From assembly GCF_030019515.1 (NCBI RefSeq), contig NZ_JASEEQ010000018.1, positions 22,309 through 86,308 of the forward strand: a stretch of DNA of 64,000 nucleotides. Reading direction: 5' to 3'. This document shows, piece by piece, positions 51,401-60,064 of this stretch. The position numbers were made by a program, and so were the translations under genes. The DNA comes from Nocardioides sp. (lineage in GTDB: Bacteria; Actinomycetota; Actinomycetes; Propionibacteriales; Nocardioidaceae). How positions within the stretch are numbered: the first letter of the stretch is position 1; every line of letters starts with the position of its first letter. The notes under the pieces are model-generated. The model was not told the origin of the DNA, searched no databases, and worked only from the letters and a program-made list of their open reading frames with translations.

Positions 51401-51463
51401 CGTCGCACCTGACGTATCTGTTCGGATCCGGCGGGGAAGGGAGCGGATGCGTCAGGTGCGACG
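51401..51463. promoter_or_regulatory. 14-bp inverted repeat between metB and msrA
   Basis: CGTCGCACCTGACG (51401-51414) and its exact complement (51450-51463) flank a 35-bp centre. The arms sit symmetrically in the divergent gap of two genes of sulfur amino-acid metabolism. Either a pair of operator half-sites shared by two promoters or a large leader hairpin. Confidence 0.5.
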
Positions 51464-51541
51464 CCAGACCACGCCGGGAACGGAACCGTCACCGCAGGTG
51501 TTGGAGACTGTGCAGGACCCGTCCGACCCGAAGGAGTGCCC

Positions 51542-52186
51542 GTGTTCCTCACCCGCAAGGCCCAGCTGGTCGCCCCCGAGCAGGCCCTCCCCGGCCGCAG
51601 CGAGCGCAACTTCCCGCTCCCCGAGCGGCACCGCGTGCTGGACGCGCCGGTCTTCACCGACGAGATCCCCGCGGGCTTCGAGGTCGCACTGTTCGGCCTG
51701 GGCTGCTTCTGGGGCGCCGAGGAGATCTTCTGGCAGGCGCCGGGCGTCTGGTCGACCTCGGTGGGGTACGCCGGCGGCACGACCCCGAACCCGTCGTACG
51801 AGGAGGTCTGCACGGGCGCGACCAACCACACCGAGGCCGTGCGGGTCGTCTTCGACCCGGCGCGGGTCGCCTTCGCCGACCTCGTCAAGACGTTCTTCGA
51901 GGTGCACGACCCGACCCAGGGCTTCCGCCAGGGCAACGACGTCGGCACCCAGTACCGCTCCGCGATCTACTACACGACCCCGGAGCAGGAGCGGGTCGCC
52001 CGCGAGCTCACCGAGGCGTACGGCGCGGAGCTGCGCCGCCGCCGGCTCGGGGACATCACCACCGAGATCCGCGAGGCCCCGACGTACTACTACGCCGAGG
52101 ACGTCCACCAGCAGTACCTCGCGAAGAACCCCAACGGCTACCGCTGCCACGCGAACACCGGGATCAAGTTCCCCGAGACCGCCTGA
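51542..52186 (+). CDS. msrA: Peptide methionine-(S)-sulfoxide reductase
   Basis: 214 residues from GTG 51542 (GAAGGA 6 bp upstream). ALFGLGCFWGAEEIFW holds catalytic Cys55; YAGGTTPNPSYEEVCTG, GHTEAV-type NHTEAVRVVFDP and YCHANTGIKF-type YRCHANTGIKFPET complete the family, with Cys206 as the likely resolving cysteine. Repairs oxidised methionine with thioredoxin or mycoredoxin electrons. Divergent from metB. Confidence 0.95.
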   Translation: MFLTRKAQLVAPEQALPGRSERNFPLPERHRVLDAPVFTDEIPAGFEVALFGLGCFWGAEEIFWQAPGVWSTSVGYAGGTTPNPSYEEVCTGATNHTEAVRVVFDPARVAFADLVKTFFEVHDPTQGFRQGNDVGTQYRSAIYYTTPEQERVARELTEAYGAELRRRRLGDITTEIREAPTYYYAEDVHQQYLAKNPNGYRCHANTGIKFPETA

Positions 52187-52252
52187 CCTGCACCGAGGGT
52201 CCCCGCCGCCGGCGCGGGCCACGCGCAGCCGCGCACGGGTGCGCCGGCCCGG

Positions 52253-52879
52253 TCACCCGCTGTCGGAGGGGCCGAGCTCGCGGACCCACCGACTGACCAC
52301 GTCGAGGAGGGCGTCGATCGCCCCGTCGACGCGGTCGCGTTGGTCCGGTGTCGTGGACTGGAGCTCGAGGACGAGACCCCGTACGGCCGCGACGACGAGG
52401 GTGGCGCGGGCACGTGCGGCGTCGTCGGAGAAGCCGGCGGCGCCCATCTGGTCCGCCAGGGGGTTCACCCAGTCCTCGGCGACGTGGTCGAGGAAGCCGC
52501 GGTAGGTGTCGGGTTCACGGATGGCGAGGGCGAAGACCTCGAAGAACGTGGTCCACATGCCGCGGCGCTCGTCGGCGCTGAGCCACTGCCAGGTTGCGGT
52601 GATCTCGGAGCGGGCGAACGCGTCGAGGCAGGCAGGGTCGCTGCCGCCCACCGCGCTCGTGCGCCGGATTCGCTGGGCGAGCCGACTGAACAGTGCCTGG
52701 AGCAGCTCCGCGCGGCTGCCGAAGTGGTAGGTCACCGTGTTGTGAGCGACCCCGAGCGCGTCGGCGAGGCTGCGGATGGACAGCCCCGCGAGTCCGTGAT
52801 CGACGACATGATCGACGGCGGCGTCCAGCAGCGCGTCTCGACGCTTGCTCCGAACGCTCGCCTCGTCCACTCCGGTCAC
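52253..52879 (-). CDS. TetR-family transcriptional regulator
   Basis: 208 residues from GTG 52879 (GAGGAGGATCG upstream). N-terminal helix-turn-helix SIRSLADALGVAHNTVTYHFGSRAELL (residues about 32-60); the ligand-binding half has the usual mixed helices (TWQWLSADERRGMW...). Divergent from an esterase/lipase gene with a perfect 20-bp palindrome between, so it most likely represses itself and the esterase and is released by an ester-derived or lipophilic ligand (inference). Confidence 0.92.
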   Translation of the reverse strand: MTGVDEASVRSKRRDALLDAAVDHVVDHGLAGLSIRSLADALGVAHNTVTYHFGSRAELLQALFSRLAQRIRRTSAVGGSDPACLDAFARSEITATWQWLSADERRGMWTTFFEVFALAIREPDTYRGFLDHVAEDWVNPLADQMGAAGFSDDAARARATLVVAAVRGLVLELQSTTPDQRDRVDGAIDALLDVVSRWVRELGPSDSG

Positions 52880-52924
52880 CGATCCTCCTCTCACCGCCAG
52901 GACGCGACCCCACCATAGGCCGGT

Positions 52925-52944
52925 CGTTGTACGCTCGTACAACG
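52925..52944. promoter_or_regulatory. TetR operator, perfect 20-bp palindrome
   Basis: CGTTGTACGCTCGTACAACG: 9-bp arms with a 2-bp centre, midway between the divergent regulator and esterase genes (46 and 32 bp from their starts). Confidence 0.8.
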
Positions 52945-52975
52945 CGACGCCCGCGCGACCGAGACAGGGAGATCC

Positions 52976-54103
52976 ATGAAGGACCAGCGCCTGCCCCCCG
53001 CCAGCGACTTCTACGCCTGGGACGACGACCTGGGCGAGACGCCTCGTGGGTCGGTCCTGAGGTTCGAGCCGCTGGAGGGCGCCCTCGGGGTCCCCGGTGC
53101 GGATCGCGCGGTCCGCCTGCTCTACGCCACGCTCGGGCACCACGGCCGGCCCGTGGCGGTCAGCGGCGTGCTGTACCTGCCCGCCGGTGAGGCTCCCGCG
53201 ACGGGGTGGCCCGTGGTCTCCTACGCTCACGGCACCGTGGGGATCATCCCCGAGGCGGCGCCGTCGCTGCGACCGATGGCCGAGGTGCTGGGTCACCCGG
53301 TGTGCGGCAGCACCCCGCGGTTCCTCGACGCGGGCTACGCCGTGGTGTGCACCGACTACGAAGGCCTCGGGGCAGCCGGACCCCACCCCTACCTGCACGG
53401 CCCCAGCCTCGCGGCCAGCCAGATCGACGCGGTCCGCGCAGCCCGGGAGACGGCCCCGGAGTGCTCCGCGACCTGGGTGGCCGCCGGCCAGTCGGAGGGC
53501 GGCCTCGCCACCCTGTTCACCGCCGCCGAAGCAACCCGCGTCGCGCCCGAGCTGGACTACCGCGGCGCCGTGGCCACCGCCCCGCCTACCGAGTGGGACA
53601 CGCTCTCCGCGGCCACGAGCGACTTCGGACGCATCCTCACCCCGCTCGTCCTCCACGCCGCCAGCTACCACGACCCCGACGTGGAGATCGAGGGTTGGCT
53701 CAACGCCGACGGGCAGGTCCTCCTGGACGCCTGGCGCACCAGCTACCTCCACGAACCCGGCACCGTCCTCCCCGTCTTCGCAGAGCTCATCGGCAAGCCC
53801 CTGCTCGCGCTGGGTCTCGGCGAGACCAGCGACGCCGAGGCCGCCGCCCGGTTCGCCGCCGCCGTGGACTTCCGCGCCCTCGAGGTCCCCCGGGGACGCT
53901 ACGACCGCCCGCTCTTCCTCGCCGAGGGTGGGGCCGACGAGTTCTGCGTCCCCGGCACCGGGCAGCGCCTGGCCGAGGCCCTGCGGGACGCCGGCAACAC
54001 CGTCGAGTACCACTTCTACGCCGACACCGGGCACCTCGACGTTCCCTACGCCGCCATCGAGGACTCGATGGCCTTCATCGCACGCCTCTTCGGCGACGGG
54101 TGA
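52976..54103 (+). CDS. Alpha/beta-hydrolase, secretory-lipase (LIP) family
   Basis: 375 residues; AGGGAGATCC precedes the ATG. Nucleophile elbow AAGQSEGGLAT (Ser near residue 172), acid in AEGGADEFCVP, and histidine in DTGHLDVPYA give a full catalytic triad. The N-terminal VSYAHGTVGI is the oxyanion region of the PF03583 family. No signal peptide is visible, so it is probably cytoplasmic despite the family name. Acts on esters or lipids; regulated by the adjoining TetR protein. Confidence 0.9.
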   Translation: MKDQRLPPASDFYAWDDDLGETPRGSVLRFEPLEGALGVPGADRAVRLLYATLGHHGRPVAVSGVLYLPAGEAPATGWPVVSYAHGTVGIIPEAAPSLRPMAEVLGHPVCGSTPRFLDAGYAVVCTDYEGLGAAGPHPYLHGPSLAASQIDAVRAARETAPECSATWVAAGQSEGGLATLFTAAEATRVAPELDYRGAVATAPPTEWDTLSAATSDFGRILTPLVLHAASYHDPDVEIEGWLNADGQVLLDAWRTSYLHEPGTVLPVFAELIGKPLLALGLGETSDAEAAARFAAAVDFRALEVPRGRYDRPLFLAEGGADEFCVPGTGQRLAEALRDAGNTVEYHFYADTGHLDVPYAAIEDSMAFIARLFGDG

Positions 54104-54121
54104 CCACCCAGGAGCGGCGAG

Positions 54122-54754
54122 TCAGCCTCGACGCAGGCTCGCCCAGGTGAACTGCTGCTCGGCACCCCACGGCGTGCGGTGCACCTCGGTCTCGCCGGAC
54201 AGCAGCTCGAAGTCGGACGCGAAGAGCGCCTGGATCGCCTCGACGTCGTGGCGCGCGACGGGCAGGCCCGAACACTGCTCCGGCCCGTCCGGGCCGAACG
54301 TTCCGATGACCAGCACCCCACCCGTGCGCACGGCCCGCGCGGCCGTGGCGACGTACCGGGCCTGCTGGTCGGGCTCGGTGAGGAAGTGGAAGACGGCCCG
54401 GTCGTGCCAGGCGTCGAAGCCACCGGCCGGGCGCCATTCCAAGACGTCGGACACCACGAAGCGGACGTCCGCACCGCCCGCATGGTCCGCCACCCTGGCG
54501 CGGGTGCGCTCGAGCGCCGCCCCGGACACGTCGAGCGCCGTGACGGGCGACCAGCCGTCGGCGAGGAGCTCCTCGACCAGGGTCGAGGTGCCGGCGCCGA
54601 CGTCGACAACCGCCCCGGGCCCGGCGCCGGTCGCGGCGACGGCCTGCGCCAGCAGCCGCACCGAGGTCCCGGCACCGGGTCGGTACCAGCTCGTCTCGAT
54701 GTCGGCCTTGTTGGTGTAGACGGCGTCCCAGTGCCGGCTCGGGTCAGCAGTCAT
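54122..54754 (-). CDS. Class I SAM-dependent methyltransferase
   Basis: 210 residues from ATG 54754 with GGAGG directly upstream. HWDAVYTNKADIETSWYRP is a recognisable methyltransferase N-terminus; VVDVGAGTSTLVEELLADG is the SAM motif, ALDVSGAALERTRARV motif II, and DRAVFHFLTEPDQQARYV motif IV. Similar to thiopurine/trans-aconitate-type small-molecule methyltransferases. Convergent with the lipase gene, 18 bp apart. Substrate unknown. Confidence 0.88.
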   Translation of the reverse strand: MTADPSRHWDAVYTNKADIETSWYRPGAGTSVRLLAQAVAATGAGPGAVVDVGAGTSTLVEELLADGWSPVTALDVSGAALERTRARVADHAGGADVRFVVSDVLEWRPAGGFDAWHDRAVFHFLTEPDQQARYVATAARAVRTGGVLVIGTFGPDGPEQCSGLPVARHDVEAIQALFASDFELLSGETEVHRTPWGAEQQFTWASLRRG

Positions 54755-54883
54755 GGCACCTCCTCCGGTCTCGTGCCGCGCACGCGCGTGCGAGGTTCGT
54801 CGCTCGACCGTGTCGCATCCGGCGTGCGCAGTTCGTAGCGTAGGCGAGGCGGGCGTCGGGCTCGCCCGAGACGAGGAGCAGCC

Positions 54884-55243
54884 GTGACCGAGTACCTCAT
54901 CTACTTCAACCAGCAGTGGGTGGGCGACCACTCCGAGGAGTGGTTCCGCTCGCGCGGGCCGCTCGCGATGGGCGTCCTGGACGAGATCAGGGCGGCCGGC
55001 GAGCTCCTCTTCGCCGGCGGCCTGGAGGAGGACACCGCGACCGCGTTCAGCGCGGACGCGACCAGCGGCACGGTGATCTTCACCGACGGGCCGTTCTCCG
55101 AGACCAAGGAGTGGCTGGGCGGCCTCACCGCGGTGGACGTGCCCGACGAGGCGACCGCCCGGAAGTGGGCCGGCCGGATCGCCGAGGCCTGCGGCTGGCC
55201 CCAGGAGGTACGCCGGTTCAAGCCGGCCCCCGGCGGCCGGTGA
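54884..55243 (+). CDS. YCII-related protein
   Basis: 119 residues from GTG 54884. MTEYLIYFNQQWVGDHSEEW and FTDGPFSETKEWLGGLTAVDV are the YciI dimeric ferredoxin-like fold, usually with a conserved His/Asp pair; TDGPFSETKE is diagnostic of the DGPF subfamily. Such proteins are often linked with ECF sigma factors, none of which is seen here. Function unknown. Confidence 0.88.
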   Translation: MTEYLIYFNQQWVGDHSEEWFRSRGPLAMGVLDEIRAAGELLFAGGLEEDTATAFSADATSGTVIFTDGPFSETKEWLGGLTAVDVPDEATARKWAGRIAEACGWPQEVRRFKPAPGGR

Positions 55244-55370
55244 CCGGACCCCGACCCGGATCTCAGGGTCGCGGCAGGGCGACTCCCGATGTGCCGCAGC
55301 CGCCGGCCGGAGCACAGTGGAGGTACCGGGGAGACACCCCGACCACCACCGCAGAGGAAGTGCCGCGCCC

Positions 55371-55655
55371 ATGAACGACATCCACCAGACCTTCGCCCGG
55401 AACGGCCTGATCCGGCCGCGCGACCGGCGGGTGCTCGGCGGCGTCTGCGCCGGCCTCGGCCGGCGTCTCGGCCTCGACCCGTGGCCGGCGCGGCTGCTGT
55501 TCGTGCTGGCGCTCATGGTGCTGCCCGGCAGCCAGATCCTGGTCTACCCGATCCTCTGGATCCTGATGCCCGCCGAGGAGAACGTCGCGTTCCTGCAGCA
55601 GGCCGCACCGGCCGCCCCTCCGGCGGCCCCGACCCCTCCCACACCGGCCGGCTGA
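55371..55655 (+). CDS. PspC-domain membrane protein
   Basis: 94 residues from ATG 55371 (GAGGAAG 10 bp upstream). RDRRVLGGVCAGLGRRLGLDPWPAR is the PspC start, followed by one to two hydrophobic helices and ILMPAEE; a Pro/Ala-rich tail ends the protein. PspC proteins sit in the membrane and tune envelope stress responses; in actinobacteria the stand-alone domain is uncharacterised. Followed by a very strong terminator. Confidence 0.85.
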   Translation: MNDIHQTFARNGLIRPRDRRVLGGVCAGLGRRLGLDPWPARLLFVLALMVLPGSQILVYPILWILMPAEENVAFLQQAAPAAPPAAPTPPTPAG

Positions 55656-55667
55656 GCGCAAGGCCCC

Positions 55668-55693
55668 GGGGGCTGCCCGATCGGGCAGCCCCC
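55668..55693 (+). terminator. Terminator, perfect 26-bp palindrome
   Basis: GGGGGCTGCCCGA and its exact complement abut at 55680/55681, 13 bp past the PspC gene. Confidence 0.8.
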
Positions 55694-55741
55694 CGCCCTC
55701 AAGCAGGCCGGTCCCCCGACCGATATTGCGCTCGTCAGGGG

Positions 55742-55751
55742 ACAAATTTGT
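55742..55751 (+). promoter_or_regulatory. AT-rich palindrome ACAAATTTGT at a promoter
   Basis: A perfect 10-bp AT palindrome, rare in this GC-rich DNA, 14-23 bp before the ATG of the secreted coiled-coil protein and downstream of CGATATTGC. Operator or UTR element. Confidence 0.4.
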
Positions 55752-55764
55752 GAGAGGAAGAAGC

Positions 55765-56268
55765 ATGGGACACATCACGCGCGCGCTCGCGGCCTCGGCC
55801 GCCACGCTCGTGCTCGCCGCAGGCGCGGCCGGGGTCGTGACCGCCGCCCAGGCGGACGAGACCGCGCCGGACCCGAGCGCTCCCTGCGCCAGGCAGACCA
55901 CCCAGGTCGAGAAGGCGGAGAACGCGCTCGCGCGGGTGACCGCGGTCTTCGAGCGCAAGCAGGCCGCGGTCGACGAGGCCGAGGCCGATCTCACCGAGGC
56001 CGCCACGCCGCGGGAGCGGGCCGCCGCGAAGAAGGCGCTCCACAAGGCCGAGACGGCCGAGGCCAAGGTCGCCAAGGTCAAGAAGGCGCAGCAGATGCGC
56101 CTGACCAAGGCCCAGCAGCGGCTCGACAAGTGCCTCGCCGGGCCGTCGCCCACCGAGGCTCCGTCGTCGGACGCGCCGACCGAGACGCCCACCGAGACGC
56201 CCACCGAGACGCCCACCGACGTCCCGTCGAGCGACGCGCCGACGACCGCGGCACCCCAGGCGGGCTGA
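55765..56268 (+). CDS. Secreted coiled-coil protein with PTET repeats
   Basis: 167 residues from ATG 55765 (GAGGAAG upstream). Signal peptide residues 1-31 (TRALAASAATLVLAAGAAGV, then VTAAQA). Residues 45-125 are Ala/Glu/Lys-rich heptads, a coiled coil bracketed by two cysteines (CARQT and DKCLAG) that could form a disulfide. The tail has three tandem PTET units (12-bp DNA repeat) and ends in PTTAAPQAG. No enzymatic motif; probably a surface or wall-associated protein. It has its own strong promoter region. Confidence 0.78.
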   Translation: MGHITRALAASAATLVLAAGAAGVVTAAQADETAPDPSAPCARQTTQVEKAENALARVTAVFERKQAAVDEAEADLTEAATPRERAAAKKALHKAETAEAKVAKVKKAQQMRLTKAQQRLDKCLAGPSPTEAPSSDAPTETPTETPTETPTDVPSSDAPTTAAPQAG

Positions 56269-56302
56269 GCACCTTCCGCCAGTACGGCGCCGAGCGGTCC
56301 GC

Positions 56303-57889
56303 TCAGCGCCGGACCAGGAAGCGCGCCCGGCGGTGGGCGATCGCGGCGCGCGCGGCATTCGTGCCGGGCGCGCCGTGCACCCCGCCGCCGGGGTGCGCGG
56401 CCGCCGAGCCCAGGTAGAGCCCGCGCACCGGGGTCTCGGCCCGGCCCAGACCGGGCACCGGCCGGAACACGAGCTGCTGGTGCAGCTGCGCCGTACCGCC
56501 GTTGATCGCGCCGCCGACCAGGTTGGCGTTGCGGGCCTCGAGCTCGCGCGGCCCGAGCACCCGCCGGGCGAGCACTCGGTCGCCGAAGCCCGGCGCGAGG
56601 CGCTCGATCCGCGCCTGCATCCGGTCGGCGAAGCGCTCGCAGTCCGCCTCGTCCCAGACCCCGCGGACGGTCCCGTCGCCGGCGTCGCGGACGGTCTGCT
56701 GCGGGACGTGGGTGTAGGCCCACATCGACTCGGTGCCCGCCGGGGAGCGGGTCGGGTCCGTCGTGGTCATCTGGCCGGCGAGCAGGAACGGCGCCGCCGG
56801 GATGGTCCGCGATGCCACCTGGTGCAGGGCTTGGGCGACCTCCTCGACGGAGTCGGCGACGTGCACCGTTCCGGGGTCGTACGCCGGGGGCACCCGCCAC
56901 GGGACCGGTCCGGACAGTGCCCAGTCCACCTTCACCGTCCCCGGGTCCATCTCGAAGGACCGCATCGCGGCCCGGGTGCGGGCGGGGACCGCACCGGCGG
57001 GGAGCAGCCGTCCGTACAGGCTCGGCGCCGACACGTCGGCGACGACGGCATGGCGTGCGGCGTACCGCTCCCCGCTCGCCGTCCGCACCGCGGCCGCGCG
57101 CCCGCCGGCCACCTCGATCGCCGTGACCTCGCTGCCGCAGTGGACATCGGCGCCCCTCGCCCGCAGCCGGTCGGCGAGCGCCCGGGCGAGCTGCCCGGCG
57201 CCCCCGACCGGTGCCGGGAAGCCCACGGTCTGGCCGAGCATGGTCATCAGCAGCGCCATCAGGCCCGAGCCGGGCGAGGTCAGCGGGATGTCGGCGTGGC
57301 CGGCGTTGCCGGCCAGCAGGATCCGCGGCGCGACGCCCCCGAACCGGTGCCGGCCCAGGTCCGCGGCCGGGGTGAGCAGCTCCCGGACGAAGCGCAGCCC
57401 GCCGACCGAGCGCAGCCGTGCCAGCGCCGAGAGCCCCGGTCGCACCGGCGGGAACGGGGTCAGCAGGGCCGCCACGATCGCGTCGCCGATCCGGTCCCAG
57501 TCCGCGCACAGGCCGAGCCAGGCCGCGCCGTCGCCGGGGTACTGGGCGTCCAGGAGGCCCGCCGTGACCTCGCGGTCGCGGTGCAGCAGCGCCCAGGCAC
57601 CCGAGGGCAGGTGGTGCCCGAGGACGGCGGGGGCGTGGGTCCAGCGCAGCCCGTGCTCCTCCAGCCCGAACCCCTGGATCGCGCGCGAGACCGCGGCGAG
57701 CGGGTAGAACGCGCTGAACGTGTCGTGGACGAAGTCCGGGTGCAGCTCGCGGTCGCTGGCGACCGCGCCCCCGACGTCCGGCTGGGCCTCGAGCACGAGC
57801 ACCGACCACCCGCGGTCGACCAGGTGGTTGGCGGCGACCAGCCCGTTGGGGCCGGCGCCGACGACCACGGCGTCGTACTCCCGGCTCAC
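56303..57889 (-). CDS. NAD(P)/FAD-dependent oxidoreductase, phytoene-desaturase-like
   Basis: 528 residues from GTG 57889. YDAVVVGAGPNGLVAANHLV (residues 4-23) is the FAD Rossmann motif, followed by VLVLEAQPDVGGAVASDREL. The C-terminal YLGSAAAHPGGGVHGAPGTN is the second FAD contact of the CrtI/PDH family. No crtB or other carotenoid genes adjoin it, so the substrate is uncertain; many such stand-alone proteins occur in actinobacteria. Divergent from the AarF-type gene, 80 bp apart. Confidence 0.9.
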   Translation of the reverse strand: MSREYDAVVVGAGPNGLVAANHLVDRGWSVLVLEAQPDVGGAVASDRELHPDFVHDTFSAFYPLAAVSRAIQGFGLEEHGLRWTHAPAVLGHHLPSGAWALLHRDREVTAGLLDAQYPGDGAAWLGLCADWDRIGDAIVAALLTPFPPVRPGLSALARLRSVGGLRFVRELLTPAADLGRHRFGGVAPRILLAGNAGHADIPLTSPGSGLMALLMTMLGQTVGFPAPVGGAGQLARALADRLRARGADVHCGSEVTAIEVAGGRAAAVRTASGERYAARHAVVADVSAPSLYGRLLPAGAVPARTRAAMRSFEMDPGTVKVDWALSGPVPWRVPPAYDPGTVHVADSVEEVAQALHQVASRTIPAAPFLLAGQMTTTDPTRSPAGTESMWAYTHVPQQTVRDAGDGTVRGVWDEADCERFADRMQARIERLAPGFGDRVLARRVLGPRELEARNANLVGGAINGGTAQLHQQLVFRPVPGLGRAETPVRGLYLGSAAAHPGGGVHGAPGTNAARAAIAHRRARFLVRR

Positions 57890-57969
57890 CGCACGACGGT
57901 ACCCGGCGACGTCCGCCCCATGCAGCGCGCCCGCGCGGCGCCCCTTCCGTCGCCTGGGAGAATGGGCAC

Positions 57970-59316
57970 GTGACCGAGCTGCCCCGCAAGGCCGTCGCAC
58001 GGACGGCGAGGCTGGCCGCGCTGCCCCTGGGGTACGCCGGCCGCAGCGCGGTCGGCCTCGGCAAGCGGCTCGGTGGGGCGCCGGCCGAGACCGTGATGAC
58101 CGAGATCCAGCAGCGCACGGCCGAGCAGCTGTTCCGCACCCTCGGGGAGCTCAAGGGCGGCGCGATGAAGGTCGGCCAGATGCTCTCGATCATGGAGTCG
58201 GCGCTGCCCGAGCAGCTCGCCGGGCCCTACCGCGAGCACCTCACCCGGCTCCAGGACGACGCGCCGCCGATGCCCACCCAGACGGTGCGCGACATCCTCG
58301 CCCGCGACCTCGGGCCGGACTGGCGCGACCAGCTGGTCTGGCTCGACGGCGGCCCGACCGCGGCCGCGTCGATCGGCCAGGTGCACCGGGGGCGCTGGCA
58401 CGACGGCCGCGAGGTCGCCGTCAAGGTGCAGTACCCGGGCGCGGGCGACGCGCTGCGCTCCGACCTGCGTCAGCTCTCCCGGGTGGCCAGGACCGCCGCG
58501 CCGCTGGTGCCCGGACTCGATCTCAAGCCGCTGGTCGCCGAGCTCCAGGCGCGCGCCGAGGACGAGCTCGACTACCAGCTCGAGGCGCAGGCGCAGGCCA
58601 CGTTCGCGGCCGCTTTCCGCGGCGACCCGGACATCGTGGTCCCCGACGTGGTGGCGGTCGGCGCGACGGTCCTGGTGACCGAGTGGCTCGAGAGCCCGGC
58701 GTCGCTGGCGTCGATCATCTCCACCGGGACCCAGGAGGAGCGCGACCACTACGGCGAGCTGCTCGTCCGGTTCCTCTTCTCCGGTCCGGCGCGGACCGGC
58801 ATGCTGCACGCCGACCCGCACCCCGGCAACTACCGCATCCTGCCCGGTCCCGACGGCGAGCCCGGCCGGCTCGGCGTGCTCGACTTCGGCGCGGTCGCCC
58901 GGCTCCCGGAGCGCGGTCTCCCCGAGGCCATGGGCCGGCTGCTGCGGGTCGCCGCCGTCGAGGACCCCGAGGAGCTGTTGGCCGGGCTGCGCCGCGAGGG
59001 CTTCATCAAGGACCGGATGCGGGTCGACCCGCGGCAGCTGCTCGACTACCTGGGGCCGTTCGTCGAGCCGACCAAGGTCGAGCGGTTCCGGTTCTCGCGG
59101 CCCTGGATGCGCGGCCAGTTCGCCCGGATCAACGACCCGCGCGACCCGGCGTACACGGTCGGCATGAAGATCAACCTGCCGCCGTCGTACCTGCTCATCC
59201 ACCGCACCTGGCTGGCCGGGGTCGGCGTGCTGAGCCAGCTGGAGTGCGAGGCGCCGTTCCGGCAGATCCTCACCGAGTCGCTGCCCGGGTTCGCCGAGCC
59301 TCCGCCGCGAACGTAG
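57970..59316 (+). CDS. AarF/ABC1/UbiB family atypical kinase
   Basis: 448 residues from GTG 57970. Family marks: the KxGQ motif in GGAMKVGQMLSIME, Ala-rich nucleotide loop in AAASIGQVHRG, VAVKVQYPGAG lysine, and catalytic HADPHPGNYRI with metal-binding LDFGAV. UbiB-like proteins support quinone or lipid metabolism as ATPases/kinases; actinobacterial members probably act on menaquinone-related or envelope lipids (inference). Single gene. Confidence 0.92.
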   Translation: MTELPRKAVARTARLAALPLGYAGRSAVGLGKRLGGAPAETVMTEIQQRTAEQLFRTLGELKGGAMKVGQMLSIMESALPEQLAGPYREHLTRLQDDAPPMPTQTVRDILARDLGPDWRDQLVWLDGGPTAAASIGQVHRGRWHDGREVAVKVQYPGAGDALRSDLRQLSRVARTAAPLVPGLDLKPLVAELQARAEDELDYQLEAQAQATFAAAFRGDPDIVVPDVVAVGATVLVTEWLESPASLASIISTGTQEERDHYGELLVRFLFSGPARTGMLHADPHPGNYRILPGPDGEPGRLGVLDFGAVARLPERGLPEAMGRLLRVAAVEDPEELLAGLRREGFIKDRMRVDPRQLLDYLGPFVEPTKVERFRFSRPWMRGQFARINDPRDPAYTVGMKINLPPSYLLIHRTWLAGVGVLSQLECEAPFRQILTESLPGFAEPPPRT

Positions 59317-59323
59317 CCAGGGC

Positions 59324-60064
59324 TCACGGCCTCCGGCCGGTGATGCAGTACGTCGTCCCGACGGGGTCGGTCAGCACGGACCAGTGCTCGTGGACGCGGG
59401 TGACGGTCGCACCCAGCGCGACGTGCCGAGCCGCCTCGGCCTCCCGGTCGTCGGCGGCCAGGTCGAGGTGCGCGGCGACCGCGCCACCGGGACCGTCGAG
59501 GCGCTGGAGCAGCCAGCGCAGCGGCTGCTCGTCGGGCGACCGGAGCCGGGAGAGCTCCGGCGACCCGGAGCCGTCCGGGCCCTCCAGGTCCCACCCGGTG
59601 AGCGCCTGCCAGAACGCGACCTCCGCGTCGTGGTGCTCCGGCGGGAGGTCCAGGCACACCTGGTCGACGACCGAGCGGCCGCCGCCCCAGGTCGTCGGCG
59701 CCGGGCGCCGCGACGCGTGGTGGCGCACGAAGCAGAACACGAAGCCCCCGGGCGAGCGGAGCACGACGTAGCCCTGCTCGTGCCGCATCAGCACGTGCGC
59801 GCCGAGCTCGATCGCGGCCTCGGCGGCGATGGTCGGGCTCTCGACGTGCAGGTCGAGGTGCACCCGCCCGTCGCCGCCGCCCAGGCGCTGCACGCGCAGG
59901 TAGTCGTCGCCGTCCGGCGGCACCAGCGTGGCGAAGGCACCGTCGACGCCGCGCCGCTCGGAGAGCGTGTAGCCGGTGACGTCCTGCCAGAACTCCACGC
60001 CGCGCTCGAAGCCGGCGGGGACGAAGTCGAGGAAGGCGCTGACCCAGAACGGCGAGGTGCTCAC
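59324..60064 (-). CDS. VOC (glyoxalase/bleomycin-resistance) protein, two domains
   Basis: 246 residues from GTG 60064, overlapping the upstream stop by 4 bp. Two beta-alpha-beta-beta-beta halves (about 1-115 and 125-246). HLDLHVES and EHWSVLTDPVGTTYCI carry metal-ligand-type residues, and GYVVLRSPGGFVFCF pairs with them. VOC proteins isomerise, cleave or bind small molecules; no substrate evident. Last gene of a four-gene coupled operon with TSUP transporter, YigZ and PPOX genes. Confidence 0.88.
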   Translation of the reverse strand: MSTSPFWVSAFLDFVPAGFERGVEFWQDVTGYTLSERRGVDGAFATLVPPDGDDYLRVQRLGGGDGRVHLDLHVESPTIAAEAAIELGAHVLMRHEQGYVVLRSPGGFVFCFVRHHASRRPAPTTWGGGRSVVDQVCLDLPPEHHDAEVAFWQALTGWDLEGPDGSGSPELSRLRSPDEQPLRWLLQRLDGPGGAVAAHLDLAADDREAEAARHVALGATVTRVHEHWSVLTDPVGTTYCITGRRP

